Shown: positions 15,337 through 23,364, counted from the stretch's first letter. The stretch is DNA of 27,194 bases from JBALVT01 sp047612385 (GCA_047612385.1 JBLGAR010000064.1:1-27194), one strand, 5' to 3'. Notes: generated by a model from the sequence alone, not told the origin. Made by a program: numbers and translations.

Positions 15337-15364
15337 CAACAATTTCGACTTTGTCGTTTTGTTG
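15337..15364 (-). promoter_or_regulatory. Hairpin in the rpsM leader (candidate S4 autoregulatory element)
   Basis: In the predicted rpsM leader a 6-bp helix (15337-15342 with 15359-15364) encloses a small internal loop and a 4-bp helix (15346-15349 with 15353-15356) capped by a three-base loop. In E. coli the same place holds the pseudoknot bound by S4. The structure is read by eye; the pseudoknot and S4 binding are inference. Confidence 0.4.
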
Positions 15365-15386
15365 AGCGCGGCGCGAAAGGCGCAGC

Positions 15387-15415
15387 ATTCTAGCGATATA
15401 GTTATCAAAAATCAA
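15387..15415 (-). promoter_or_regulatory. Probable sigma-70 promoter of the alpha operon (rpsM)
   Basis: On the minus strand TTGATT (15410-15415) and TAGAAT (15387-15392) are separated by 17 bases. Transcription would start near 15380, giving a leader of about 93 bases before rpsM. It lies in the 183-base rpmJ-rpsM interval, the usual spc/alpha operon boundary. Confidence 0.65.
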
Positions 15416-15462
15416 CTGACATTTGCCACAAGCGGATACTCGCTGCAGTCGGCTGATAGCCT

Positions 15463-15579
15463 TTAGCCCTGACGCTGCTTGTGACGGGGATCTGACTCAC
15501 AGATTACCCGGACCACACCTTTGCGACGGACCACTTTACAATTCCTACAAATACGCTTTACAGACGCACGTACTTTCAT
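15463..15579 (-). CDS. rpmJ: 50S ribosomal protein L36
   Basis: A 38-residue protein too short for many gene finders. It reads MKVRASVKRICRNCKVVRR, then KGVVRVICESDPRHKQRQG and TAA. L36 binds 23S rRNA late in 50S assembly. This is the zinc-binding form: C11, C14, C27 and H33 form the CxxC...C...H site. Organisms with this form may also keep a zinc-free paralogue elsewhere for zinc starvation; none is in this window. It lies 30 bases after secY, as in the E. coli spc operon, and GGAGA precedes the ATG. Confidence 0.96.
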   Translation of the reverse strand: MKVRASVKRICRNCKVVRRKGVVRVICESDPRHKQRQG

Positions 15580-15609
15580 GTCGATCTCTCCAATTATCCA
15601 GCGGGTCTA

Positions 15610-16938
15610 TTATCGACCGCGCCCGGAACCACCATAATTTTTCAAGTTGGCTTTCTTCATCACCGAATCATACTGGTGAGACATAAGGTGACTTTGCACC
15701 TGAGCCATAAAATCCATTACTACTACTACTACGATCAGCAATGAGGTGCCGCCCAAATAGAAGGGGACGTTCCACATAACGACCAAAAACTGCGGCATCA
15801 GACAAACTAGGGCGATGTAAGCCGCACCGAAGACAGTCAGCCGCGTAAGCACTCCGTCAATGTAATTGGCGGTTTGCTGTCCCGGACGGATACCCGGCAC
15901 AAAGGCGCCTGATTTCTTCAAGTTATCAGCGACTTCAACCGGGTTGAACATCAACGCAGTATAAAAGAAGCAGAAAAATACAATGAACACAGTGAACAAC
16001 AAGATATTCAGGGGCTGTCCAGGACCAATAGCAACAGCCATATCCTGTAACCAATCCGCATTGCCGGATGAACCAAACCACTGCGCAATCGATGCGGGAA
16101 ACAGCAAGATACTACTGGCAAAAATAGCGGGGATAACGCCGGCCATATTCACTTTCAGAGGCAGATGAGAACTCTGCGCCTGATACATCTTGCGACCCTG
16201 CTGGCGCTTAGCATAGTTCACGGTAATTCGGCGCTGGCCACGCTCGATGAATACGATCAAATAGATAACCGCAATCGCCAATGCCAACACGAACAACAAC
16301 ACCAGAATATTTAACTCGCCCTGCCTTGCTTGCTCCAGTGACTGACCGATAGCCGACGGCAGCCCAGCGACAATACCTGCGAAGATCAGCAATGAAATGC
16401 CGTTCCCTACCCCTTTTTCGGTAATCTGCTCACCCAGCCACATCATAAAAACGGCGCCGGTAACCAATGAGGTAATTGCGATGACATAGAAGACAATAGA
16501 CGTATCAAACGCCAAACCCTGACTTGCCATACCCGCAGTCATTCCGGACGCCTGCACGATAGCCAATACAACAGTAAGATATCGTGTGTACTGACTAATC
16601 TTACGCCGCCCAGACTCGCCTTCTTTTTTGAGCGCTTCCAGCTGCGGCGTAACCGCTGACATCAACTGCATAATAATAGACGCAGAGATATACGGCATGA
16701 TCCCTAACGCAAGGATACTCATGCGCTCTAACGCTCCACCGGAGAACATGTTCGCCAGACCCAATATGGTGCCCTGGTTCTGATTGAACAATGCGGCCAA
16801 TTGAGCGGGATCTATTCCAGGCACAGGTATATGAGTGCCAATACGATAGACAATTATTGCCAATAAAACGAAACGAAGGCGAGCAAAAAGCTCGCCTAAT
16901 CCTGATTTATTGATCGAAGGTAGCTGACCAGTAGCCAT
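15610..16938 (-). CDS. secY: Preprotein translocase subunit SecY
   Basis: SecY is the channel of the SecYEG translocon in the inner membrane, driven by SecA or the ribosome. 442 residues (E. coli 443) with about ten membrane spans. Recognisable segments include the N-terminal GELFARLRFVLLAIIVYRIGTHIPVPGID, the plug region NMFSGGALERMSILALGIMPYISASIIMQ, EKGVGNGISLLIFAGI, the cytosolic loop KRQQGRKMYQAQSSHLPLKVN, and the SecA/ribosome-contact loop with PGIRPGQQTANYID. The ATG directly abuts the rplO stop, and its ribosome-binding site GAGGAA is formed by the last rplO codons, so translation is probably coupled. rpmJ follows 30 bases later. Confidence 0.98.
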   Translation of the reverse strand: MATGQLPSINKSGLGELFARLRFVLLAIIVYRIGTHIPVPGIDPAQLAALFNQNQGTILGLANMFSGGALERMSILALGIMPYISASIIMQLMSAVTPQLEALKKEGESGRRKISQYTRYLTVVLAIVQASGMTAGMASQGLAFDTSIVFYVIAITSLVTGAVFMMWLGEQITEKGVGNGISLLIFAGIVAGLPSAIGQSLEQARQGELNILVLLFVLALAIAVIYLIVFIERGQRRITVNYAKRQQGRKMYQAQSSHLPLKVNMAGVIPAIFASSILLFPASIAQWFGSSGNADWLQDMAVAIGPGQPLNILLFTVFIVFFCFFYTALMFNPVEVADNLKKSGAFVPGIRPGQQTANYIDGVLTRLTVFGAAYIALVCLMPQFLVVMWNVPFYLGGTSLLIVVVVVMDFMAQVQSHLMSHQYDSVMKKANLKNYGGSGRGR

Positions 16939-17385
16939 TTATTCCTCGATTTTCCCGCCAGCTTGTTCAATCGCTTCACGAGCACCTTTGGTCACTGCTA
17001 GACCCTTAACCGTGACTGCCTTCTTCAGCTCGCCCGAAAGAAAAACGCGGGCACGCGTAACATCCTGCTTAACCAAGTCAGCACTTTTCAGCGCCTCCAG
17101 GTCGATAACATCCGCTGTAACCGCATTCAGCTCGCCAAGGCGAACCTGTGCCGTCGTGCGAGAAACACGAGAGGTGAAACCATACTTAGGCAAACGCTTT
17201 TGCAAAGGCATCTGCCCGCCTTCAAAACCTGGACGCACAGAACCGCCGGAGCGAGACTTCTGGCCTTTGTGACCACGACCGGCTGTTTTGCCAGTGCCGC
17301 TGCCTATTCCGCGGCCTACACGCTTGGCATCTTTCTTAGAGCCTGGCGCGGGACTTAGGGTATTCAGTCGCATTACATCTGACAT
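16939..17385 (-). CDS. rplO: 50S ribosomal protein L15
   Basis: L15 binds 23S rRNA late in 50S assembly. 148 residues. The Gly/Lys/Arg-rich N-terminus has RLNTLSPAPGSKKDAKRVG and the adjacent GRGIGSGTGK, RGHKGQKSRSGG and GFEGGQMPLQKRLPKYGF; the end TKGAREAIEQAGGKIEE is standard. I use ATG 17385 (MSDVMRL) because GAGGA is 7 bases upstream. The ATG four codons later (17373), which matches the E. coli start, has no ribosome-binding site. It starts 3 bases after the rpmD stop and its own stop touches the secY start. Confidence 0.96.
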   Translation of the reverse strand: MSDVMRLNTLSPAPGSKKDAKRVGRGIGSGTGKTAGRGHKGQKSRSGGSVRPGFEGGQMPLQKRLPKYGFTSRVSRTTAQVRLGELNAVTADVIDLEALKSADLVKQDVTRARVFLSGELKKAVTVKGLAVTKGAREAIEQAGGKIEE

Positions 17386-17388
17386 GAT

Positions 17389-17571
17389 TTAATCCTCAAC
17401 CCGTACTAAATAGTTCACTTTATTGATCATGCCACGGACAGAGGGAGTATCCTCAACCTCTACCGTGTGACCAATTCGACGCAGGCCCAAACCAGCAACA
17501 CACGCCCTGTGATTCTTGAGGCGACCACTGCTGCTCTTGATCTGTGTAACTTTAATTTTTGCTGTAGCCAT
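17389..17571 (-). CDS. rpmD: 50S ribosomal protein L30
   Basis: Small 60-residue large-subunit protein (E. coli 59). It has the family signature IKVTQIKSSSGRLKNHRAC, then GLGLRRIGHTVEVEDTPSVRGMI and a VNYLVRVED end. It lies between rpsE and rplO in the conserved spc order, with 18 bases to rpsE and 3 bases to rplO, consistent with tight co-translation. Confidence 0.97.
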   Translation of the reverse strand: MATAKIKVTQIKSSSGRLKNHRACVAGLGLRRIGHTVEVEDTPSVRGMINKVNYLVRVED

Positions 17572-17589
17572 GACTAGCCAACCCGATAA

Positions 17590-18102
17590 TTAATTCAAAA
17601 TTTCTTCGACTGTTTTGCCGCGCTTTGCAGCCACTTCATCCGGAGCTGCCATGTCACGCAAACCGTTAAAGGTAGCGCGAACGACGTTGACCGGGTTTGT
17701 AGAGCCGTAGCACTTCGCCAAAACGTTGTGGACACCAGCGATTTCCAAGACAGCCCGCATAGCACCACCAGCAATTACGCCAGTACCTTCTGATGCAGGT
17801 TGCATGTAAATCTTGGAAGCTCCATGGCGAGCTTTAACCGGGTACTGAATCGTACCCTCGTTTAGCTCAACCTGAATCATGTTGCGACGCGCTGCTTCCA
17901 TCGCTTTCTGGATAGCAACTGGTACCTCGCGAGCTTTGCCGCGTCCGAAACCGACTTTACCTTTGCCGTCACCAACAACCGACAACGCGGTAAAACCGAA
18001 AATACGCCCGCCTTTCACTACCTTCGCTACTCGGTTGACCTGAACCAGTTTTTCCTGGAGATCACCGTCTTGCTGCTGCTTTCTCTGATCGTTAAAAGCC
18101 AT
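17590..18102 (-). CDS. rpsE: 30S ribosomal protein S5
   Basis: S5 lines the mRNA entry site and affects translational fidelity and helicase activity. 170 residues (E. coli 167). The double-stranded RNA-binding-like N-terminal domain includes EKLVQVNRVAKVVKGGRIFG, then FTALSVVGDGKGKVGFGRGKA; the C-terminal domain includes GVIAGGAMRAVLEIAGVHNVLAKCYGS with NPVNVVRATFNGL. The residues at the known spectinomycin-resistance loop (VKGGRIF) are present in the wild-type-like form. It follows rplR by 9 bases. Confidence 0.97.
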   Translation of the reverse strand: MAFNDQRKQQQDGDLQEKLVQVNRVAKVVKGGRIFGFTALSVVGDGKGKVGFGRGKAREVPVAIQKAMEAARRNMIQVELNEGTIQYPVKARHGASKIYMQPASEGTGVIAGGAMRAVLEIAGVHNVLAKCYGSTNPVNVVRATFNGLRDMAAPDEVAAKRGKTVEEILN

Positions 18103-18111
18103 ATTGATTTC

Positions 18112-18462
18112 CTAGAATTCCAGTCCACTTTCACGAGCAGCATCGGCGAGAGCCTTTATGCGTCCGTGATACTTATAACCGCCTCTATCGAAAGCCACTT
18201 TAGCGACACCGGCTGCTTTCGCACGCTCTGCTACCAGCTTACCAACTGCAGCGGCTGCTTCAGCGTTTCCAGTTTTTCCACTACGTAGGCTGCTGTCCAG
18301 TGTTGAAGCGCTGGCCAAAACCTTATCACCCTCAGGAGTAATCACCTGGGCGTAAATGTGTCGAGGAGTACGGTGCACACTCAGGCGCGTAGCGCCTAAG
18401 TCACGCATGCGGGCACGGGCACGACGAGCGCGACGCAACCTTGAATCATTTTTAGTACTCAT
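18112..18462 (-). CDS. rplR: 50S ribosomal protein L18
   Basis: L18 binds 5S rRNA with L5 and L25 in the central protuberance. 116 residues (E. coli 117). Basic N-terminus RLRRARRARARMRDLG, then RLSVHRTPRHIYAQVITPEGDKVLASAST (a family hallmark), and C-terminal KVAFDRGGYKYHGRIKALADAARESGLEF. It sits 8 bases after rplF and 9 bases before rpsE in the spc unit. Confidence 0.97.
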   Translation of the reverse strand: MSTKNDSRLRRARRARARMRDLGATRLSVHRTPRHIYAQVITPEGDKVLASASTLDSSLRSGKTGNAEAAAAVGKLVAERAKAAGVAKVAFDRGGYKYHGRIKALADAARESGLEF

Positions 18463-18470
18463 ATACTTAC

Positions 18471-18998
18471 CTATTTCTTCTTGGCTTCTTTACGTCGGAC
18501 GTGCTCGTCCGCGTAACGAATACCCTTACCTTTATACGGTTCCGGTGGGCGGAAGCTGCGAATAACTGCAGCAGCCTGTCCAACGGCCTGCTTGTCGATA
18601 CCTGTAACAACCACTTCTGTTTGGGTGGGAGTGTCCACAGATACACCTTCGGGACATACATAGTCCACTGGATGGGAAAGACCCAACGTCAGGTTGACAG
18701 AATTACCGGAAGCTTTTGCACGATAACCAACACCGTTCAAGATTAGCTTCTTCTCCCAGCCTTCGCTGACGCCTTTAACCATATTGCTTACCAACGCGCG
18801 AGTAGTACCGGCCATAGCCTTAAACTTATCGCTGTCGTACGCAATGCGAAGAACGTTGTCATCCTGGCTTATCTGTATACCACTTACCAAAGAGAATTCC
18901 AGCTTCCCTTTACTACCTTTTACGGTGACGTCTTGACCACTTAAAGTGACCTCAACGCCGCTGGGCAGCTCTACCGGATTATTTGCGACTCTAGACAT
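18471..18998 (-). CDS. rplF: 50S ribosomal protein L6
   Basis: L6 binds 23S rRNA near the sarcin-ricin loop and the GTPase centre. 175 residues (E. coli 177). Begins MSRVANNPVELPSGVEVTL, contains VTVKGSKGKLEF, GVSEGWEKKLILNGVGYRA and the C-terminal hallmark IRSFRPPEPYKGKGIRYADE with HVRRKEAKKK. It lies 26 bases after rpsH and 8 before rplR. Confidence 0.97.
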   Translation of the reverse strand: MSRVANNPVELPSGVEVTLSGQDVTVKGSKGKLEFSLVSGIQISQDDNVLRIAYDSDKFKAMAGTTRALVSNMVKGVSEGWEKKLILNGVGYRAKASGNSVNLTLGLSHPVDYVCPEGVSVDTPTQTEVVVTGIDKQAVGQAAAVIRSFRPPEPYKGKGIRYADEHVRRKEAKKK

Positions 18999-19024
18999 TT
19001 CAAATGCTCTCTAAATCAAATCAA

Positions 19025-19420
19025 TTAGAAGACAGTGCAGAGCACTTCACCACCAACACCAGCAGCTCGGGCGGCACGTTCAGTCATTACACCCTTAGAT
19101 GTTGAGACTATAGCGACTCCAAGACCATTGCGAACCAATGGCAATTCATCCTTATTTACATAGCGGCGCAAACTCGGACGGCTAATCCTGTCAATCTCTG
19201 CAATAACAGGCTTACCCTGGTAGTACTTCAACTCAATAGAAAGACGCGGCTTGCCCTCTTGCTCTGCAGCAGCAAACTCAGCAATGTAACCTTCATCTTT
19301 AAGCACTTTGGCTACAGCTACTTTTAACTTTGAACCCGGCATATCAACGTCAGGCTTACCAGCCATTTGCGCGTTGCGAATCCGGGTCAGCATATCTGCG
19401 ATTGGATCTTGCATACTCAT
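19025..19420 (-). CDS. rpsH: 30S ribosomal protein S8
   Basis: S8 binds 16S rRNA helix 21 in the central domain; in E. coli it also represses spc operon translation by binding the rplE region. 131 residues (E. coli 130). MSMQDPIADMLTRIRNAQ at the start, KLKVAVAKVLKDEGYI, and the C-terminal signature VSTSKGVMTERAARAAGVGGE, here as IVSTSKGVMT. The MSM start is supported by homologues; an internal ATG two codons in is possible. It lies 32 bases after rpsN. Confidence 0.97.
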   Translation of the reverse strand: MSMQDPIADMLTRIRNAQMAGKPDVDMPGSKLKVAVAKVLKDEGYIAEFAAAEQEGKPRLSIELKYYQGKPVIAEIDRISRPSLRRYVNKDELPLVRNGLGVAIVSTSKGVMTERAARAAGVGGEVLCTVF

Positions 19421-19452
19421 AATAAAATTCTCTTAAAAAAACCTACAGACAC

Positions 19453-19758
19453 CTACCAGCTCGATTTAACCAAGCCCGGTACGTCACCGCGCATCGCTGC
19501 TTCACGCAATTTGTTACGGCATAAACCAAACTTTCGGTAAACACCGTGCGGACGGCCAGTTATCTGACAACGACGTCGCTGCCGTGATGGACTGGCGTTG
19601 CGCGGCATTTTTTGCAATGCAATCAGCGCTTCCCACTTGTCATCGTCTGAGGCATTTACGTCGCTAATGGTTGCTTTCACTGCAGCTCGCTTCTCAGCGT
19701 ATTTTGCAACTGTACGAGCTCTTTTATGCTCGCGGGCAATCATAGATTTCTTAGCCAT
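19453..19758 (-). CDS. rpsN: 30S ribosomal protein S14, zinc-independent form
   Basis: S14 is a head protein of the 30S. 101 residues, the long form that lacks the two CxxC zinc pairs of the short S14; only isolated Cys remain in RRRCQITGRPHGVYRKFGLCR. Other landmarks are MAKKSMIAREHKR, the long insertion ATISDVNASDDDKWEALIALQ and the end GLVKSSW. It lies between rplE and rpsH, 12 and 32 bases from them. Confidence 0.97.
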   Translation of the reverse strand: MAKKSMIAREHKRARTVAKYAEKRAAVKATISDVNASDDDKWEALIALQKMPRNASPSRQRRRCQITGRPHGVYRKFGLCRNKLREAAMRGDVPGLVKSSW

Positions 19759-19770
19759 TAATAAAGCCTC

Positions 19771-20310
19771 TTAGCTTTTCAGTGGGAAGTTGAAAGCACG
19801 CAACAGAGCGCGACCTTCATCATCCGTGCGAGCAGATGTGGTAATAGTAATATCCATGCCTCTGAGGGCATCCACCTGATCGTAGTTAATTTCGGGGAAA
19901 ATAATTTGCTCAGTCACGCCCATAGCGAAGTTGCCTCGGCCATCAAACGACTTGGCACTCACTCCGCGAAAATCGCGAATACGAGGGATAGCAATACTGA
20001 TCAACCGATCCAAAAATTCATACATGCGCTCAGAACGCAATGTCACCTTGCAACCGATCGGCCAACCGTCACGCACTTTAAAGCCAGCGATCGACTTTCG
20101 CGCTTTGGTCACGACCGCTTTTTGGCCTGCAATTTTTTCCATTTCCGCGACGGCATTTTCTAGCACCTTCTTGTCGCCAAGCGCCTCACCGACTCCCATA
20201 TTCAGGGTAATCTTAGTGATACGAGGAACTTCCATCACATTATTCAAACCAAGCTCTTCTTTCAGCTTGGGAGCCAGTTCGCTCTTGTACTTTTCTTTCA
20301 GCGTTGCCAT
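19771..20310 (-). CDS. rplE: 50S ribosomal protein L5
   Basis: L5 binds 5S rRNA in the central protuberance and touches P-site tRNA. 179 residues (E. coli 179). Signatures include MEVPRITKITLNMGVGEA, KSIAGFKVRDGWPIGCKVTL, LISIAIPRIRDFRGVS and MDITITTSARTDDEGRALL. It is 33 bases after rplX and 12 before rpsN. In E. coli the rplE translation start is the S8 repressor target; I did not identify that structure here. Confidence 0.97.
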   Translation of the reverse strand: MATLKEKYKSELAPKLKEELGLNNVMEVPRITKITLNMGVGEALGDKKVLENAVAEMEKIAGQKAVVTKARKSIAGFKVRDGWPIGCKVTLRSERMYEFLDRLISIAIPRIRDFRGVSAKSFDGRGNFAMGVTEQIIFPEINYDQVDALRGMDITITTSARTDDEGRALLRAFNFPLKS

Positions 20311-20343
20311 GTCTAATACCCGTAAACTCGTTAAGCCTTTTGC

Positions 20344-20658
20344 TTAGGAGTCAATCGCCTCACCATTTGACTTGTAGATACGCACTTTTGTATCTCCGTC
20401 GATTTTAAATCCCACACGATCAGCCTTGCTGGTGGCGGAATTAAAAATCGCCACATTTGAAACCTGTATCGGCGCTTCTTTTTCCACAATACCGCCTTGA
20501 ACGCCCATTTGGGGGTTTGGCTTAGTGTGCTTCTTGTTCATATTGATACCGGAAACAATCACTCGATTATCATCCAGTACTTTGCGAACTTTACCGCGCT
20601 TCCCCTTGTCCTTACCGGCCAGGATAATCACTTCATCTTCGCTTTTGATTTTTAACAT
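20344..20658 (-). CDS. rplX: 50S ribosomal protein L24
   Basis: L24 initiates 50S assembly and lies at the tunnel exit. 104 residues (E. coli 104). It begins with a KOW motif (SEDEVIILAGKDKGKRGKV) and continues VIVSGINMNKKHTKPNPQ and EAPIQVSNVAIFNSATSKADRVG. It lies 26 bases after rplN in the spc unit, with an AAAGAAG-type ribosome-binding site. Confidence 0.97.
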   Translation of the reverse strand: MLKIKSEDEVIILAGKDKGKRGKVRKVLDDNRVIVSGINMNKKHTKPNPQMGVQGGIVEKEAPIQVSNVAIFNSATSKADRVGFKIDGDTKVRIYKSNGEAIDS

Positions 20659-20684
20659 CTTCTTTCCTCTCGACCCTGATCGCT

Positions 20685-21053
20685 CTATATAACTTCTGGC
20701 GCCAAAGAAACAATCTTCATAAACTTTTCGCCGCGCAGTTCTCTAGTCACTGGACCAAAGATGCGAGTGCCGATGGGGGCGTTCTGCGCGTTAAGCAAAA
20801 CTGCCGCGTTATCATCGAACTTGATAGTAGAGCCATCATCCCGACGAATACCTTTCTTGGTACGTACGACTACCGCGGTCATTACCTGACCTTTTTTCAC
20901 TTTGCCGCGAGGAATCGCTTCCTTAACGGTAACTTTGATCAAGTCACCTACGCGCGCATAACGACGATGAGAGCCGCCTAACACTTTAATACACATCACC
21001 CGGCGGGCGCCGCTATTGTCAGCGACTTCCAAATAAGACTGTGTCTGAATCAT
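20685..21053 (-). CDS. rplN: 50S ribosomal protein L14
   Basis: L14 contacts the 30S in the inter-subunit bridge region. 122 residues (E. coli 123). MIQTQSYLEVADNSGARRVM, CIKVLGGSHRRYARVGD, RGKVKKGQVMTAVVVRTKKG and the C-terminal TRELRGEKFMKIVSLAPEVI are conserved. First gene of the spc block; only 40 bases separate it from rpsQ and I see no promoter there, so S10 and spc blocks may share transcripts. Confidence 0.97.
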   Translation of the reverse strand: MIQTQSYLEVADNSGARRVMCIKVLGGSHRRYARVGDLIKVTVKEAIPRGKVKKGQVMTAVVVRTKKGIRRDDGSTIKFDDNAAVLLNAQNAPIGTRIFGPVTRELRGEKFMKIVSLAPEVI

Positions 21054-21093
21054 TCTCTACTCCAAAGCGCGACTATGGCCGCGATATCAACGC

Positions 21094-21360
21094 TTAAACC
21101 TGGACGGCGATCTCTACAACTTCCATCAATCTCCAGCTCTTGCTCTTTGAGATCGGACGAGTTTCAGCAACAGTAACGGTGTCGCCGATGCCACATTGAT
21201 TGCTCTCATCATGAGCGTGAACTTTGGAAGAGCGAGTGATGTACTTACCGTATACAGGGTGCTTTACCCTACGCTCGATCATCACCGTAATCGTCTTGTC
21301 CATTTTGTTGCTGACAACCTTACCGGTTATCGTACGTGTACGCTTCTCTGTACCTGACAT
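21094..21360 (-). CDS. rpsQ: 30S ribosomal protein S17
   Basis: S17 binds the 5' domain of 16S rRNA. 88 residues (E. coli 84), an OB-fold protein with TRTITGKVVSNKMDKTITV, ERRVKHPVYGKYI, KVHAHDESNQCGIGDTV and ETRPISKSKSWRL. Last gene of the S10 block, starting 2 bases after the rpmC stop codon, so coupled translation is likely. Confidence 0.97.
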   Translation of the reverse strand: MSGTEKRTRTITGKVVSNKMDKTITVMIERRVKHPVYGKYITRSSKVHAHDESNQCGIGDTVTVAETRPISKSKSWRLMEVVEIAVQV

Positions 21361-21362
21361 TA

Positions 21363-21554
21363 TTAGTTACCTGCCTTTTGGCTCAACACAGTCTTCACGC
21401 GTGCAATATCGCGCTGAGTCTGCTGCAGCAAATGAGTTTGCCCCAACTGACCAGTGGCTTTCTGCATGCGAGTCTTAAACTGCTCTTCACGGAGAGTAAG
21501 CAGTTGCTTGTTCAGGTCCTCAACGGACATTTCACGCAATTCGCTAGCTTTCAT
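21363..21554 (-). CDS. rpmC: 50S ribosomal protein L29
   Basis: L29 lies at the tunnel exit near L23 and helps form the docking site for targeting factors. 63 residues, all helical, like E. coli (63). MKASELREMSVEDLNKQLL and the QLGQTHLLQQTQRDIARVKT stretch are typical. Its ATG shares a base with the rplP stop (TAATG), a common translational coupling arrangement. Confidence 0.97.
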   Translation of the reverse strand: MKASELREMSVEDLNKQLLTLREEQFKTRMQKATGQLGQTHLLQQTQRDIARVKTVLSQKAGN

Positions 21555-21967
21555 TACATCACCGACCGTTTAACAAATGTTGTGGCAATCGGAATCTTGG
21601 CGGCAGCCAGTGCAAACGCTTCGCGCGCGAGCTCTTCAGACACACCTTGTACTTCATAAAGTACTTTTCCAGGCTGAATCTGGGCTACCCAGTATTCAAC
21701 ATTACCCTTACCTTTACCCTGACGCACTTCCAACGGCTTACCTGTAATAGGCTTGTCTGGAAAAACACGAATCCAGATCTTCCCACCACGTTTAATATGG
21801 CGAGTCATTGCACGTCTTGCTGCTTCGATCTGTCGAGCAGTGAGGCGACCGCGACCCGTTGCCTTCAAGCCGTATTCGCCGAAGCTAACCTTGCTGCCAC
21901 GAAGTGCCAGACCGCGGTTACGCCCCTTCATCATTTTGCGAAATTTAGTACGCTTTGGTTGTAACAT
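21554..21967 (-). CDS. rplP: 50S ribosomal protein L16
   Basis: L16 helps organise the A-site on the 50S. 137 residues (E. coli 136). MLQPKRTKFRKMMKGRNRG, FGEYGLKATGRGRLTARQIE, RRAMTRHIKRGGKIWIRVFP and GKGKGNVEYWVAQIQPGKVLY are conserved. The Arg equivalent to the hydroxylated R81 of E. coli L16 lies in the GKPLEVRQGKGKGN segment. It overlaps rpmC by one base and follows rpsC by 11. Confidence 0.97.
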   Translation of the reverse strand: MLQPKRTKFRKMMKGRNRGLALRGSKVSFGEYGLKATGRGRLTARQIEAARRAMTRHIKRGGKIWIRVFPDKPITGKPLEVRQGKGKGNVEYWVAQIQPGKVLYEVQGVSEELAREAFALAAAKIPIATTFVKRSVM

Positions 21968-21978
21968 CTGCGTAACCC

Positions 21979-22653
21979 TTAATTAGTAGCTGTCTTCTTG
22001 GAACCAGTATCGGCCTGCTGCTCATCGCCGATAACTTCGCCCTTGAAAATCCAAACCTTCACACCAATAATTCCGTAAGTGGTTGAAGCCTCATAGGTTG
22101 CGTAGTCAATATCTGCACGCAAAGTGTGCAATGGCACTCGACCTTCGCGGTACCATTCACTTCGGGCAATTTCAGCTCCACCCAAACGCCCACCAACCTG
22201 TATCTTAATTCCCTGAGCACCCTGGCGCATCGCGTTTTGAACCACGCGCTTCATCGCACGACGGAACATCACTCTACGCTCAAGCTGTTGCGCAACATTC
22301 TGTGCAACCAATTTGGCGTCAAGATCTGGCTTGCGAATCTCCTCGATGTTGACGTGCACAGGCACACCCATCTTTTGAGTTAAGAGCTTCCGCAGGCTAT
22401 CCACGTCTTCACCCTTCTTACCGATGACAATACCTGGTCGAGCCGTATGAATAGTAATACGCGCCGTCTGAGCCGGTCGCTCAATCACTATTCGGCTTAC
22501 CGATGCATGATCCAGTGCCTTCTCAAGATACTTGCGCACCGACAAATCAGTAATCAGCTGCTTTGCATAATTCTTACTATCCGCGTACCAAACCGAAGTA
22601 TGGTCTTTAACAATACCTAAACGGATACCGATAGGATGTACTTTCTGACCCAT
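21979..22653 (-). CDS. rpsC: 30S ribosomal protein S3
   Basis: S3 lies at the mRNA entry channel with S4 and S5. 224 residues (E. coli 233). MGQKVHPIGIRLGIVKDH at the start, a KH domain with GIVIGKKGEDVDSLRKLL, and the C-terminal domain with GAQGIKIQVGGRLGGAEIARSE and then WYREGRVPLHTLRADIDY. The tail is slightly shorter than in E. coli, as is common. It follows rplV by 18 bases. Confidence 0.97.
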   Translation of the reverse strand: MGQKVHPIGIRLGIVKDHTSVWYADSKNYAKQLITDLSVRKYLEKALDHASVSRIVIERPAQTARITIHTARPGIVIGKKGEDVDSLRKLLTQKMGVPVHVNIEEIRKPDLDAKLVAQNVAQQLERRVMFRRAMKRVVQNAMRQGAQGIKIQVGGRLGGAEIARSEWYREGRVPLHTLRADIDYATYEASTTYGIIGVKVWIFKGEVIGDEQQADTGSKKTATN

Positions 22654-22671
22654 GTGGTCTTCTCCTAAACC

Positions 22672-23010
22672 TTAGTCTTCGCCGTCTGCGACTTTCACAG
22701 TAATATGACATGAACGCTTCAAAATGCGATCAGCTCGGCCCTTTGCTCGGGGACGAAGGCGCTTCATAGTCATACCTTCATCTACATAAATGCTGGACAC
22801 TTTTAACTCATCCACGTCCGCACCTTCATTGTTTTCAGCATTCGCAATCGCAGAATCTAGTACCTTCTTAACGATGTGCGCAGCCTTTTTGGTACTGAAC
22901 TCCAACACTGTAAGCGCATCTTCAACCGGCAATCCGCGCACCTGGTCAGCAACCAGACGAGCCTTTTGCGCCGCTATTTGTGCACCTTTCAATCTTGCTG
23001 AAACTTCCAT
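22672..23010 (-). CDS. rplV: 50S ribosomal protein L22
   Basis: L22 lines the peptide exit tunnel with a long beta-hairpin. 112 residues (E. coli 110). LKGAQIAAQKARLVADQVRG, LEFSTKKAAHIVKKVLDSAIA, AENNEGADVDELKVSSIYVDEG and the hairpin tip MTMKRLRPRAKGRADRILKR are typical. No insertion or deletion of the macrolide-resistance kind is evident. It follows rpsS by 41 bases. Confidence 0.97.
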   Translation of the reverse strand: MEVSARLKGAQIAAQKARLVADQVRGLPVEDALTVLEFSTKKAAHIVKKVLDSAIANAENNEGADVDELKVSSIYVDEGMTMKRLRPRAKGRADRILKRSCHITVKVADGED

Positions 23011-23051
23011 TTTCTAAACCTCTAGTCTAATAATCAACCGCTTGCCTAAGG

Positions 23052-23327
23052 CTAGCGGCTGACTTTTTTGTCCACAATATGGCCGCGGAACGTGCGGGTT
23101 ACCGCAAATTCACCCAGCTTGTGGCCAACCATGTCTTCGTTAATAGACACCGGTATATGTTGGCGACCGTTGTGAACTGCAATAGTCAGACCGACCATGT
23201 CGGGTGAAACCATCGAACGTCGAGACCAGGTCTTGATCGGTCTGCGATCATTCGCTGCTACAGCAGTTTCAACTTTCTTCATCAAGTGAAGGTCGATAAA
23301 CGGACCTTTTTTTAGTGAACGCGGCAC
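23052..23327 (-). CDS. rpsS: 30S ribosomal protein S19
   Basis: S19 is in the 30S head and pairs with S13. 91 residues (E. coli 92). MPRSLKKGPFIDLHLMKKVE, TWSRRSMVSPDMVGLTIAVH, NGRQHIPVSINEDMVGHKLGE and FAVTRTFRGH are the family landmarks. The start is GTG at 23327 with GAGGG upstream; homologues begin at the same residue. It follows rplB by 37 bases. Confidence 0.97.
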   Translation of the reverse strand: MPRSLKKGPFIDLHLMKKVETAVAANDRRPIKTWSRRSMVSPDMVGLTIAVHNGRQHIPVSINEDMVGHKLGEFAVTRTFRGHIVDKKVSR

Positions 23328-23364
23328 AATGTATCCCTCTAATCTCTTGGCTCAGCTATCGAGC

